DNA of 7,688 bases from Chitinophaga pinensis (GTDB taxonomy: Bacteria > Bacteroidota > Bacteroidia > Chitinophagales > Chitinophagaceae). Each line of letters begins with the position of its first letter. Positions within the stretch are counted from its first letter, which is position 1. Below are positions 1-7,050 of this stretch, in pieces. A program made the position numbers and the translations under genes. The notes beneath the pieces were generated by a model. The model saw only the letters and a list, made by a program, of their open reading frames with translations, was not told where the DNA came from and searched no databases. The stretch lies in NCBI GenBank assembly GCA_943324055.2, contig CALPKD020000044.1, forward strand, positions 1 through 7,688, read 5' to 3'.

Positions 1-1
1 A

Positions 2-877
2 TTAGTACAATTCATCTAATTTCATTTTCAAATATTTTAAAACACTTCGGTAGGTACTAAAAACCGAAATGCCGACGCCTAAAAGCACAAGGCCTCCAAA
101 TAGCAATACATTGTTGCCAAAGCTTTGAAGTGTGCCAAGCTGAGGGAATTGCATGGTAGCCCATTGGATTAAACCAAAGAGTAAGCATATCGAAATTAAG
201 GCGCTAATTAATCCATTTAATAAGGCACGAATCATTAAAGGCTTTGAGATAAAGTTTCGTGTTGCACCTACCATTTGCATGGTTTTGATTAAAAAACGAT
301 TGCTAAACATCGCTAAGCGAATGGTATTGTCGATACTGATAATTACTATCACACAAAGGATTATTGACATAACTAAAAAGATCAATCCAAGTTTAGTAGC
401 CCTTTCGTTTAGGTTGGTTACTAAACTTTTTGGGTATTGTATATCAGCCACTTCTGTTTTAAATTGATTTTCAATTGCAGCAGAGATTTTTGTAAGACTG
501 TCTGTGTTTACATAATCAGCCTTTGCGAAAAAATCGACACTTTCGGGAAGGGGGTTGAAGTCTAATATTTTTGCCCAGTCCTCATTGTTTTCCTTGTTCC
601 AAATGAGTTTCGCCTTCTCTTTGTCAACGTATTCGACATTTTTTGCATAGTCTTGACCTGCAATAAATTGTTGAATTTTACCGATACTAGTTTTGTCTGA
701 GGTTCTCAAATAAACACTAATTCGGATATCTTCTTTAAAATTATCTCCAATGGAGTGGAGGTTCAAAAATAACCAACCCATAATACACATAATAAACAAC
801 ACAATAGCTACCCCAATAATACTATAAATGTAGTTGGGTTTACTGCGTTTTAAAGATCCTGATCCATTAGCTGACAT
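2..877 (-). CDS. ftsX: Cell division protein FtsX (ABC transporter permease-like)
   Basis: Complete 291-residue protein, ATG at 877-875 and TAA at 4-2. FtsX is the inner-membrane partner of the ATPase FtsE and passes its activity to periplasmic cell-wall hydrolases at division; this role is known from the family. The sequence shows the FtsX layout: a basic cytoplasmic N-terminus (K10, R11, K13), a first membrane helix near residues 18-40, a periplasmic domain at about 41-160 containing the family-typical NPLPESVDFF (108-117), then helices near 164-183, 219-240 and 256-275. The cytoplasmic segment MQMVGATRNFI (200-210) between helices 2 and 3 matches the conserved FtsX motif. Length is normal. 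No ftsE lies beside it: its 5' neighbour is the divergent leuS. The start follows a candidate TACATTTG promoter by about 28 bp and has no Shine-Dalgarno. Its other side lies outside the window, so downstream operon partners cannot be seen. Confidence 0.93.
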   Translation of the reverse strand: MSANGSGSLKRSKPNYIYSIIGVAIVLFIMCIMGWLFLNLHSIGDNFKEDIRISVYLRTSDKTSIGKIQQFIAGQDYAKNVEYVDKEKAKLIWNKENNEDWAKILDFNPLPESVDFFAKADYVNTDSLTKISAAIENQFKTEVADIQYPKSLVTNLNERATKLGLIFLVMSIILCVIVIISIDNTIRLAMFSNRFLIKTMQMVGATRNFISKPLMIRALLNGLISALISICLLFGLIQWATMQFPQLGTLQSFGNNVLLFGGLVLLGVGISVFSTYRSVLKYLKMKLDELY

Positions 878-905
878 AGCATTTAAATTTTAGTTGTTCA
901 CTCTG

Positions 906-913
906 CAAATGTA
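906..913 (-). promoter_or_regulatory. Candidate Bacteroidota -7 promoter element for ftsX
   Basis: On the minus strand this reads TACATTTG and is followed by CAGAG, matching the Bacteroidota sigma-70 consensus TAnnTTTG. The expected transcription start, about seven bases on, would be near 899, giving a leader of about 20 nt before the ftsX ATG at 877. No clear -33 TTG is visible at the normal distance, so the call rests on the -7 element and its position. Confidence 0.6.
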
Positions 914-934
914 GGGTTTTGAACGCTAATGGCT

Positions 935-942
935 TACATTTG
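935..942 (+). promoter_or_regulatory. Candidate Bacteroidota -7 promoter element for leuS
   Basis: TACATTTG followed by CAGAG matches the Bacteroidota consensus TAnnTTTG and mirrors the ftsX element on the other strand. Initiation would fall near 949, leaving a leader of roughly 95 nt before leuS at 1045. A TTTTG at 917-921 could serve as a -33 element, but its gap of about 13 bp to the -7 element is shorter than usual, so the -33 assignment is weak. This promoter would probably drive leuS, the peptidase gene and ruvB together. Confidence 0.55.
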
Positions 943-1003
943 CAGAGGCTCAAATCACACATTTTTTACCTCAATAAGGTCCTTTTAGCTTTTCGTTAAG
1001 GAA

Positions 1004-1045
1004 ATGATGATTTTGACCCCCTTAAACCAAGAAATGTTTTTATAA
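1004..1045 (+). other. Possible leucine-containing leader ORF overlapping the leuS start
   Basis: A short frame in the presumed leuS leader encodes MMILTPLNQEMFL and ends in TAA at 1043-1045. The last base of that stop is the first base of the leuS ATG (TAATG), which would allow translational coupling. Three of 13 codons are leucine (TTG, TTA, TTA). A purine run AAGGAA at 998-1003 sits just before tandem ATG codons at 1004 and 1007. A weak 5-bp stem, TCCTT (980-984) with AAGGA (998-1002), could mask that run. No terminator-like hairpin is seen in the leader, so classical attenuation is not shown. It may be chance. Confidence 0.2.
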
Positions 1046-3795
1046 TGGAGTATCAATTCAGGGCCATAGAACAAAAATGGCAAGCAATTTGGAAGGAAAG
1101 GAAAGCTTATAAAGTAAGCAATGAAAGCACAAAGCCAAAGTGCTATGTGCTGGATATGTTTCCTTATCCAAGTGGAGCGGGTTTGCATGTTGGTCACCCA
1201 TTAGGGTATATCGCATCCGATATTTATAGCCGGTATAAAAGGCTTAAGGGTTTTAATGTTTTACATCCAATGGGGTATGATGCCTTTGGCCTTCCTGCTG
1301 AACAATTTGCAATCGAACATGGCGTACATCCTGCAAAATGCACGCATGACAATATCCAAAATTTTAGAAATCAATTGGACAATATTGGATTTTGTTATGA
1401 CTGGGATAGAGAGGTGAGAACTTGTGATGCTAGCTACTACAAATGGACTCAATGGATTTTTTTACAATTGTTTAATAGTTATTTTGATAGAACTTTAAAC
1501 AAGGCAACGAATATAGATGCTTTAATCACGGTTTTTGAGACAGCGGGTAATGCGCAACATGTCTGTCCTGGAGATAGTAAATTGCAATTTACTGCTGCAG
1601 ATTGGAAGGGGTACACGGCAAAAGAGCAGCAAACTATATTAATGAATTATCGATTGGCTTTTTGTGGCTTTGGGGAAGTGAATTGGTGTGAAGCTTTGGG
1701 AACGGTATTGGCGAATGACGAAGTGATCAACGGTTTTAGTGAAAGAGGGGGGCATCCAGTTGAAAAGAAAAAATTACGTCAATGGTATTTGCGCATTACA
1801 GAATATGCGGATAGATTACTGTCAGGGTTAGAAACGATTCAGTTTAGTGATGCAATGAAGGAAATGCAGTCAAATTGGATTGGCAAGAGTTATGGTGCGG
1901 AGATTGATTTTGCAATAAGCAATTATCCTGCAAGCTTAAAAGTATATACTACAAGACCAGACACCGTTTTTGGTGTTGACTTTATGGTGGTGGCGCCTGA
2001 GCATGCTTTGATTGAAAGTATTACACCCGATACACATAAGGTTGCGGTGGCTGAATATATCGCTTATGTAAAAAGCAGAAGTGAAAGAGAGCGTATCGCT
2101 GAAAAGAAAATCACAGGCTGTTTTACAGGAGCGTATGTGATCAACCCGTTTAATCAAAAATTAGTGCCTATTTGGATTTCGGAATATGTATTAGCAGGAT
2201 ATGGTACCGGTGCAATTATGGCTGTGCCATGTGGGGATGACCGAGACCTTAAATTTGCAAAACATTTTAATATTCCAATCACCAATATTATAGGCGATGC
2301 CTTTAATGGAGTGGATGCAAATTCAACCAAAGAAGCCAAGTTGACCAATAGTGATTTTTTAAATGGCATCGTTCAAAAAGAAGCAATCGGCATTGTGAAT
2401 GCCAAGTTGGTTGCGATGGGTATTGGTCAAGCTAAAGTGAATTATAGAATGCGGGATGCTGCATTCAGCAGACAACGTTATTGGGGAGAGCCATTCCCAA
2501 TAAAATGGATGAATGGCATTGCGTATCCTTTAAAAGAAAGTGAATTGCCTTTGATTTTACCAACCGTTGAAAATTATGGTCCAGGTCCAGATGGGGAAGG
2601 CCCATTGGCAAATATAGCATCTTGGAAACAAGAGCATTATGAAACCAATACGATGCCTGGATTTGCAGGAAGTAGCTGGTATTTTATCCGTTATATGGAT
2701 CCTAAAAATGAAACTGAATTTTGTAGTAAACAAGCAAGTGATTATTGGGGACAGGTAGATTTATATATTGGAGGAACAGAGCATGCGGTAGGCCATTTGT
2801 TGTATAGCCGAATGTGGACCAAGGTTTTGTTTGATTTAGGACATATTGGATTTGATGAGCCCTTTAAAAAATTATTGAACCAAGGTATGATTCAAGGAAG
2901 TTCCCGTTTTGTATATCGTAAACGAGGCACGCATACTTTTATCTCTGCAGGTTTAGTGGGGGAGCAGGAAGTAGATCAATTGCACGTGGATGTAAATATG
3001 GTGGATGGCGTAATATTGGATACTGAAGCGTTTAAAAAGTGGAAACCTGATTATGCAAAAGCGGAGTTTATTTTAGAAGACGGAAAATATGTTTGTGGCG
3101 TGGAGGTGGAGAAAATGTCTAAGTCAAAATTCAATACAGTCAATCCAGATGATTTGGTAAACAGATATGGTGCGGATACATTTAGAATGTATGAAATGTT
3201 TCTTGGGCCAGTAGAGCAAAGTAAACCGTGGGATACAAAAGGAATTGAAGGAGTCCACCGTTTCTTAAAAAAATGCTGGCGCTTATTCTTTGATGAAATA
3301 AAGGGGAAGATCTGGGTAGACGAAGCGCCTACTAATGAAGAATTGAAAATATTACATAAGGCGATTAAGAAAATTGAAGAAGACACGGAACGACATAGTT
3401 TTAATACGGCAGTAAGTGGCTTTATGATTTGTATAAACGAGTTGCATGATGCGGGTTGTTATAAGAAAAGTATTCTTTCCCAGGTCCTGGTTTTACTAAC
3501 CCCTTATGCGCCTCATTTTGCGGAGGAACTTTGGCAGGTATTAGGCAATGATGGACTCGTGGTGGATGCCGACTATCCCGTATTTGATGCTCAATATGTA
3601 ATGGAAACAAGTAAGGAATATCCAGTAAGTATCAATGGAAAGGTGAGGACCAATATTGCAATTGCATTAGACGCTACCGAAGCAGATGTGAATCAGATCG
3701 TATTGGGCAATGCCCTTGTGCAAAAGTGGGTTGAGGATAAACCGATAAAAAAACTCATATTCGTAAAAGGAAAAATGATCAATATCGTTATTTAA
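1045..3795 (+). CDS. leuS: Leucyl-tRNA synthetase (LeuRS)
   Basis: Class I aminoacyl-tRNA synthetase of 916 residues that charges tRNA-Leu with leucine using ATP in the cytoplasm. The N-terminal MEYQFRAIEQKWQ is typical and fixes the ATG start. The Rossmann catalytic core has HIGH as HVGH (48-51), preceded by MFPYPSGAG (38-46). The CP1 editing domain is intact: TTRPDTVFG (302-310) carries the threonine equivalent to E. coli T252, and GYGTGAIMAVP (385-395) leads to D401, which aligns with E. coli D345. SRQRYWGEPFPI (475-486) returns to the core, KMSKS is at 690-694, and an anticodon-binding helical domain and C-terminal region follow. Two departures from the usual motif are NWCEALG (213-219, E where P is common) and VPCGD (394-398, C where G is common). 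It is first in a probable three-gene transcript. It has no T-box-like leader that I can recognise. Confidence 0.98.
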   Translation: MEYQFRAIEQKWQAIWKERKAYKVSNESTKPKCYVLDMFPYPSGAGLHVGHPLGYIASDIYSRYKRLKGFNVLHPMGYDAFGLPAEQFAIEHGVHPAKCTHDNIQNFRNQLDNIGFCYDWDREVRTCDASYYKWTQWIFLQLFNSYFDRTLNKATNIDALITVFETAGNAQHVCPGDSKLQFTAADWKGYTAKEQQTILMNYRLAFCGFGEVNWCEALGTVLANDEVINGFSERGGHPVEKKKLRQWYLRITEYADRLLSGLETIQFSDAMKEMQSNWIGKSYGAEIDFAISNYPASLKVYTTRPDTVFGVDFMVVAPEHALIESITPDTHKVAVAEYIAYVKSRSERERIAEKKITGCFTGAYVINPFNQKLVPIWISEYVLAGYGTGAIMAVPCGDDRDLKFAKHFNIPITNIIGDAFNGVDANSTKEAKLTNSDFLNGIVQKEAIGIVNAKLVAMGIGQAKVNYRMRDAAFSRQRYWGEPFPIKWMNGIAYPLKESELPLILPTVENYGPGPDGEGPLANIASWKQEHYETNTMPGFAGSSWYFIRYMDPKNETEFCSKQASDYWGQVDLYIGGTEHAVGHLLYSRMWTKVLFDLGHIGFDEPFKKLLNQGMIQGSSRFVYRKRGTHTFISAGLVGEQEVDQLHVDVNMVDGVILDTEAFKKWKPDYAKAEFILEDGKYVCGVEVEKMSKSKFNTVNPDDLVNRYGADTFRMYEMFLGPVEQSKPWDTKGIEGVHRFLKKCWRLFFDEIKGKIWVDEAPTNEELKILHKAIKKIEEDTERHSFNTAVSGFMICINELHDAGCYKKSILSQVLVLLTPYAPHFAEELWQVLGNDGLVVDADYPVFDAQYVMETSKEYPVSINGKVRTNIAIALDATEADVNQIVLGNALVQKWVEDKPIKKLIFVKGKMINIVI

Positions 3796-3815
3796 ACATT
3801 TTGAAAAACAATCAA

Positions 3816-5912
3816 ATGAAAAAAACAATTGCCGGCTTTGTTGGTTTATGCTTTACATTTTTAGTAAGTAATGCCCAGATGTATCAAAATAATCTCCCAC
3901 GATTTGTTCGATGGGTGGATAATAGTCAAATGGTTGTAAATGCCAAGTTGAACAACGAAAAAACTGCAAAAGACTATTTATACAATATTGCTACTAAGCA
4001 GTATAGTGCTGCTCCGGAATTAGCTGTTGCTGAAAAATCGGTAGAAGTTAAAAATGCGAATATTTTTTTAAAAGTGAGCGGAGTAGAAACGCAATTAACT
4101 TTTGATACAGACGAAGAAAAAAATCCAACCCTTTCTCCAGATGGAAATTTTGTAGGGTATACAAAAAACAATAATTTGTATACAATTAGCCTAGCGGATA
4201 AAAAAGAAATCGCTATTACGAATGAGTCCACAAAAGGAATTTTAAATGGGTATGCGAGTTGGGTGTATTTTGAAGAAATTTTTGGTCGCGCAACTAGGTA
4301 TCGTGCTTTTTGGTGGAGTCCTGACAGTAAATACATTTCGTTTATGCGTTTTGATGAGCGCAATGTCCCTATGTTCCCTATTTACAATAGTGAAGGGCAG
4401 CACGGCTTTATCGAAGAAACGAGATATCCTAAAGTAGGAGACCCTAACCCTACTGTAAAGATTGGATGGGTTGCTCCAACCGGTGGTGCTATCACTTGGT
4501 CTGATTTTAATGATCAAGACGATCAGTATTTTGGGTGGCCTATTTGGAATCCAAATAATAATACCATGTGGCTTTCCTGGATGGATCGTGGTCAAAATAA
4601 TTTGAAAGTGTATGAATTAGATCCAAGTACTGGTGCAAAAAAGGAAGTATATAAAGAATACCAAAAAACTTGGATTGACCTAGAAGACAGATTGGGTGGT
4701 CGTATCAATTTTTTGGCAAACAATAAAGGATACATAGCGCAGTCTGATGCATCTGGATGGAATCATTTGTACTTGTATCAAATGAATGGTCAATTGCAAA
4801 ATGCAATTACAACTGGGAAGTATGCAGTAACAGGCATTAAATTGATTGATGAAAAAGCAAAGACGATTTATTTTACAGCAAGAGGTATAGAGAATACTGC
4901 GAGAGCTGATTTTTATGCAGTTGGGTTTGATGGTAAAAATTTACGTCGCTTGTCGGCTGGTGAATTTCATAATGCACAAGTTTATTTAGCGCCTGATGCA
5001 AAACACTTTGTATCCGTGTATAGTAATGTAACAACTCCTACCACAATTGGAGTGGTGGATGTGAAGACTAAGTTAATTGATGTATTAGGGGTGGCAGTAG
5101 ATTCTAGTTTTAAACCAGCATCTTATGCAAAGACTGAATTGATTCGTATCAAAAGTGCTGATGGATTGTATGAACTACCAGCATTGGTAACATGGCCTAA
5201 AAATATGGATCCTAATAAAAAGTATCCCATGTTGGTGAGTATTTATGGTGGACCTAATGCAGGAACGGTAATGGATACATGGAGCAATCCAGCTGGAAAA
5301 GAAAATTTTGCAAAAGAAGGTTTAATTCAAGTTGCATTTGATCATAGAGCCAGCGGACATTTTGGGAAGGAAGGGGTTAACTATATGTACCGTAATTTAG
5401 GGTATTGGGAAATGCAAGATTATATGACAATGGCTAAATGGTTTATTGCCAATGGAAGTGCAGATCCTAAAAGAATTGCAATTACTGGATTTAGTTATGG
5501 TGGCTACATGAGTTGTTATGCGCTTACCTATGGTGGATCTGTTTTTACACATGCAATGGCTGGCGGTAGTGTGACGTCATGGGATTTATATGATTCTCAT
5601 TACACGGAGCGATTTATGGATACGCAAAAAGAAAATCCAGAAGGATACAAGTCTAGTAATGTAATGACTTATATAAAGGATTTTAAAGGGGTTTTACAAT
5701 TGGTACACGGTACCTCAGATGACAATGTGCATATGCAAAACTCTATTCAATTACTTAGCGCATTAGAAGATAACAATAAGGATGTGGAATTTACACTTTA
5801 CCCAGGTGGACGTCACGGATGGGGTGGTGCAAAAGGAAAACATTTTACTGAATTAAAAAACAAATTCATCTATCAGCATTTATTAGAGAAGCCTTACGTG
5901 GCTGCTAAATAA
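3816..5912 (+). CDS. Secreted S9 family dipeptidyl-peptidase IV-like serine peptidase
   Basis: The 698-residue protein is predicted to remove dipeptides from peptide N-termini outside the cytoplasm. MKKTIAGFVGLCFTFLVSNA is a signal peptide (1-20), probably cleaved before Q21. An N-terminal beta-propeller (about 25-440) contains WVYFEE (149-154). E153 and E154 align with the paired glutamates that grip the substrate amino terminus in DPP-IV, which argues for dipeptidyl-peptidase rather than endopeptidase activity. The C-terminal alpha/beta-hydrolase domain holds oxyanion tyrosine Y477 in IYGGP, nucleophile S560 in GFSYGG, D635 in HGTSDDN and H667 in GRHGWG, so the triad is complete. An in-frame TTG at 3801 would add five residues; the ATG at 3816 is chosen because it puts the basic n-region of the signal peptide first. 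The gene starts 20 bp after leuS with no promoter visible between them. Whether the product is periplasmic or surface-bound cannot be decided. Confidence 0.92.
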   Translation: MKKTIAGFVGLCFTFLVSNAQMYQNNLPRFVRWVDNSQMVVNAKLNNEKTAKDYLYNIATKQYSAAPELAVAEKSVEVKNANIFLKVSGVETQLTFDTDEEKNPTLSPDGNFVGYTKNNNLYTISLADKKEIAITNESTKGILNGYASWVYFEEIFGRATRYRAFWWSPDSKYISFMRFDERNVPMFPIYNSEGQHGFIEETRYPKVGDPNPTVKIGWVAPTGGAITWSDFNDQDDQYFGWPIWNPNNNTMWLSWMDRGQNNLKVYELDPSTGAKKEVYKEYQKTWIDLEDRLGGRINFLANNKGYIAQSDASGWNHLYLYQMNGQLQNAITTGKYAVTGIKLIDEKAKTIYFTARGIENTARADFYAVGFDGKNLRRLSAGEFHNAQVYLAPDAKHFVSVYSNVTTPTTIGVVDVKTKLIDVLGVAVDSSFKPASYAKTELIRIKSADGLYELPALVTWPKNMDPNKKYPMLVSIYGGPNAGTVMDTWSNPAGKENFAKEGLIQVAFDHRASGHFGKEGVNYMYRNLGYWEMQDYMTMAKWFIANGSADPKRIAITGFSYGGYMSCYALTYGGSVFTHAMAGGSVTSWDLYDSHYTERFMDTQKENPEGYKSSNVMTYIKDFKGVLQLVHGTSDDNVHMQNSIQLLSALEDNNKDVEFTLYPGGRHGWGGAKGKHFTELKNKFIYQHLLEKPYVAAK

Positions 5913-5933
5913 TGATGGTAATAATATAATTGA

Positions 5934-6971
5934 ATGTCCAACCTGAATTTAGATAGTGCTGTGAATAATGCGAATCCTCCTGACAGAGAATTTGAAAATA
6001 GTATTCGTCCAACCGAAATGGATGCTTTTACAGGGCAGCCACAGCTTATTGAAAACATCAACATTTTTATAAAGGCTGCAAAAATGCGTGGGGAGGCATT
6101 GGACCATATTTTATTTCATGGACCTCCGGGTTTAGGTAAAACTACTTTGAGTAGAATCGTTGCCAATGAAATGGGGGTTCAGATTAAAGAAACTTCAGGT
6201 CCTGTAATCGAGAAGCCAGGTGACTTGGCAGGCCTATTAACTAGTTTAGAGCCGAACGATGTTCTATTTATTGATGAGATACATCGGTTGAGCACAGTGG
6301 TGGAGGAGTATTTATATTCAGCAATGGAAGACTATAAGATCGATATCATGATTGATAGTGGTCCCAATGCAAGAAGTATTCAGATCAACTTAAACCCATT
6401 TACACTAGTTGGGGCAACTACAAGAAGTGGATTATTGACGGCCCCTTTACTTTCTAGATTTGGTATAAAGGCTAGACTAGAATATTATCCTGCGAGTGTA
6501 ATCGAAAAAATTATCACACGAAGTGCAGGTATATTAGATGTCAGAATCAATAGCGAAGCGGCTGGTGAAATATCTAGACGAAGCAGAGGTACGCCTCGTA
6601 TTGCAAATGGCCTACTCCGAAGGGTACGTGATTTTGCACAAGTATTGAATGACGGAACGGTGGATATAGGAATTACCAAGCACGCTTTAAAGGCATTGAA
6701 TGTGGATGAGCATGGGTTAGATGAAATGGATAACCGAATCTTACTCGCTATCATTGAAAAGTTTAAAGGGGGTCCCGTAGGGATTAGTACTATTGCAACT
6801 GCCGTTGGGGAAGAGTCAGGTACCATTGAGGAAGTATATGAGCCCTTCTTAATCCAAGAAGGCTTTTTGCAAAGAACACCTCGTGGGAGAGAGGTTACTC
6901 ATAAGGCCTACGAGCACTTGGGTAAAAAAAGAGACCGGGGTAGCTTAGAGAACCCTGAATTGTTTAGATAA
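5934..6971 (+). CDS. ruvB: Holliday junction branch migration helicase subunit RuvB
   Basis: 345-residue AAA+ ATPase motor of the RuvAB complex, which drives branch migration of Holliday junctions during recombination and fork repair. Visible motifs, in order: [12 protein letters not shown] (24-35), Walker A GPPGLGKT (63-70), Walker B LFIDEIHR (111-118), the RuvA-contacting beta-hairpin region (about 134-158), sensor 1 GATTRSG (160-166), the arginine-finger region PLLSRFGI (171-178), sensor 2 GTPRIAN (219-225), and a C-terminal winged helix with [25 protein letters not shown] sequence (299-319), whose terminal arginines contact DNA. Length is normal and all catalytic motifs are present. The ATG lies 21 bp after the peptidase stop with no obvious Shine-Dalgarno or promoter, so it is probably co-transcribed with leuS and the peptidase. 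No ruvA or ruvC is in the window. A strong terminator follows the stop. Confidence 0.98.
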   Translation: MSNLNLDSAVNNANPPDREFENSIRPTEMDAFTGQPQLIENINIFIKAAKMRGEALDHILFHGPPGLGKTTLSRIVANEMGVQIKETSGPVIEKPGDLAGLLTSLEPNDVLFIDEIHRLSTVVEEYLYSAMEDYKIDIMIDSGPNARSIQINLNPFTLVGATTRSGLLTAPLLSRFGIKARLEYYPASVIEKIITRSAGILDVRINSEAAGEISRRSRGTPRIANGLLRRVRDFAQVLNDGTVDIGITKHALKALNVDEHGLDEMDNRILLAIIEKFKGGPVGISTIATAVGEESGTIEEVYEPFLIQEGFLQRTPRGREVTHKAYEHLGKKRDRGSLENPELFR

Positions 6972-6990
6972 TAACAAATTTGACATCATA

Positions 6991-7029
6991 AAAAAGGTCC
7001 CGACAATTGAATATTGTCGGGACCTTTTT
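6991..7029. terminator. Bidirectional intrinsic terminator between ruvB and the response regulator
   Basis: A perfect 17-bp stem pairs 6991-7007 (AAAAAGGTCCCGACAAT) with 7013-7029 (ATTGTCGGGACCTTTTT) around a 5-nt loop TGAAT. The GC-rich centre is flanked by five A on one side and five T on the other, so either strand yields a stem ending in a U-tract. It sits 19 bp after the ruvB stop and 21 bp past the stop of the convergent regulator gene, and so should end both transcripts. Confidence 0.93.
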
Positions 7030-7050
7030 AGGTAAGTATTTTTATTGATA

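Larger units (their letters stand above)
901..947. repeat. 13-bp perfect inverted repeat in the ftsX-leuS divergent promoter region
   Basis: The left arm 901-913 (CTCTGCAAATGTA) is the exact reverse complement of the right arm 935-947 (TACATTTGCAGAG), separated by 21 bp (914-934). The arms are not followed by a T-tract and lie upstream of both flanking genes, so this is not a terminator. Each arm contains an outward-facing Bacteroidota -7-like element. The symmetry therefore probably reflects two back-to-back promoters, although a dimeric regulator site is also possible. Confidence 0.85.

Noticed and set aside
219..228. Possible significance of Ruv[11 protein letters not shown], where E. coli has arginine in place of the second glycine
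   Set aside because: Small residues at this position are, as far as I recall, usual in Bacteroidota RuvB (for example alanine), and the sensor 2 arginine itself is kept.
153..467. Plus-strand 104-codon ORF within ftsX
   Set aside because: It is the complement of the FtsX membrane helices, which produces an artificial hydrophobic frame; no initiation signal or homology is apparent.
985..1197. Minus-strand 70-codon hydrophobic ORF across the leuS leader and 5' end
   Set aside because: It is antisense to the well-supported leuS N-terminus and HIGH region, has no recognisable domain or promoter, and its hydrophobicity is a by-product of reading the complement of leuS.
3051..3386. Long minus-strand ORF opposite the leuS C-terminal half
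   Set aside because: It lies wholly within leuS coding sequence, shows no family resemblance, and is the kind of open complement frame expected by chance.
3801..3815. TTG start giving five extra residues on the S9 peptidase
   Set aside because: The ATG at 3816 gives a clean signal peptide beginning MKK, and the added residues contribute nothing recognisable; TTG starts are uncommon.
3974..4595. Overlapping minus-strand ORFs opposite the peptidase propeller, plus a short plus-strand frame at 4246-4437
   Set aside because: All lie inside the peptidase gene, whose frame is supported by signal peptide, substrate-anchor glutamates and a full catalytic triad; none of the shadow frames has a recognisable domain.
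6485..6826. Minus-strand 113-codon ORF inside ruvB
   Set aside because: It is antisense to the conserved sensor 2 and winged-helix region of ruvB and has no independent support.
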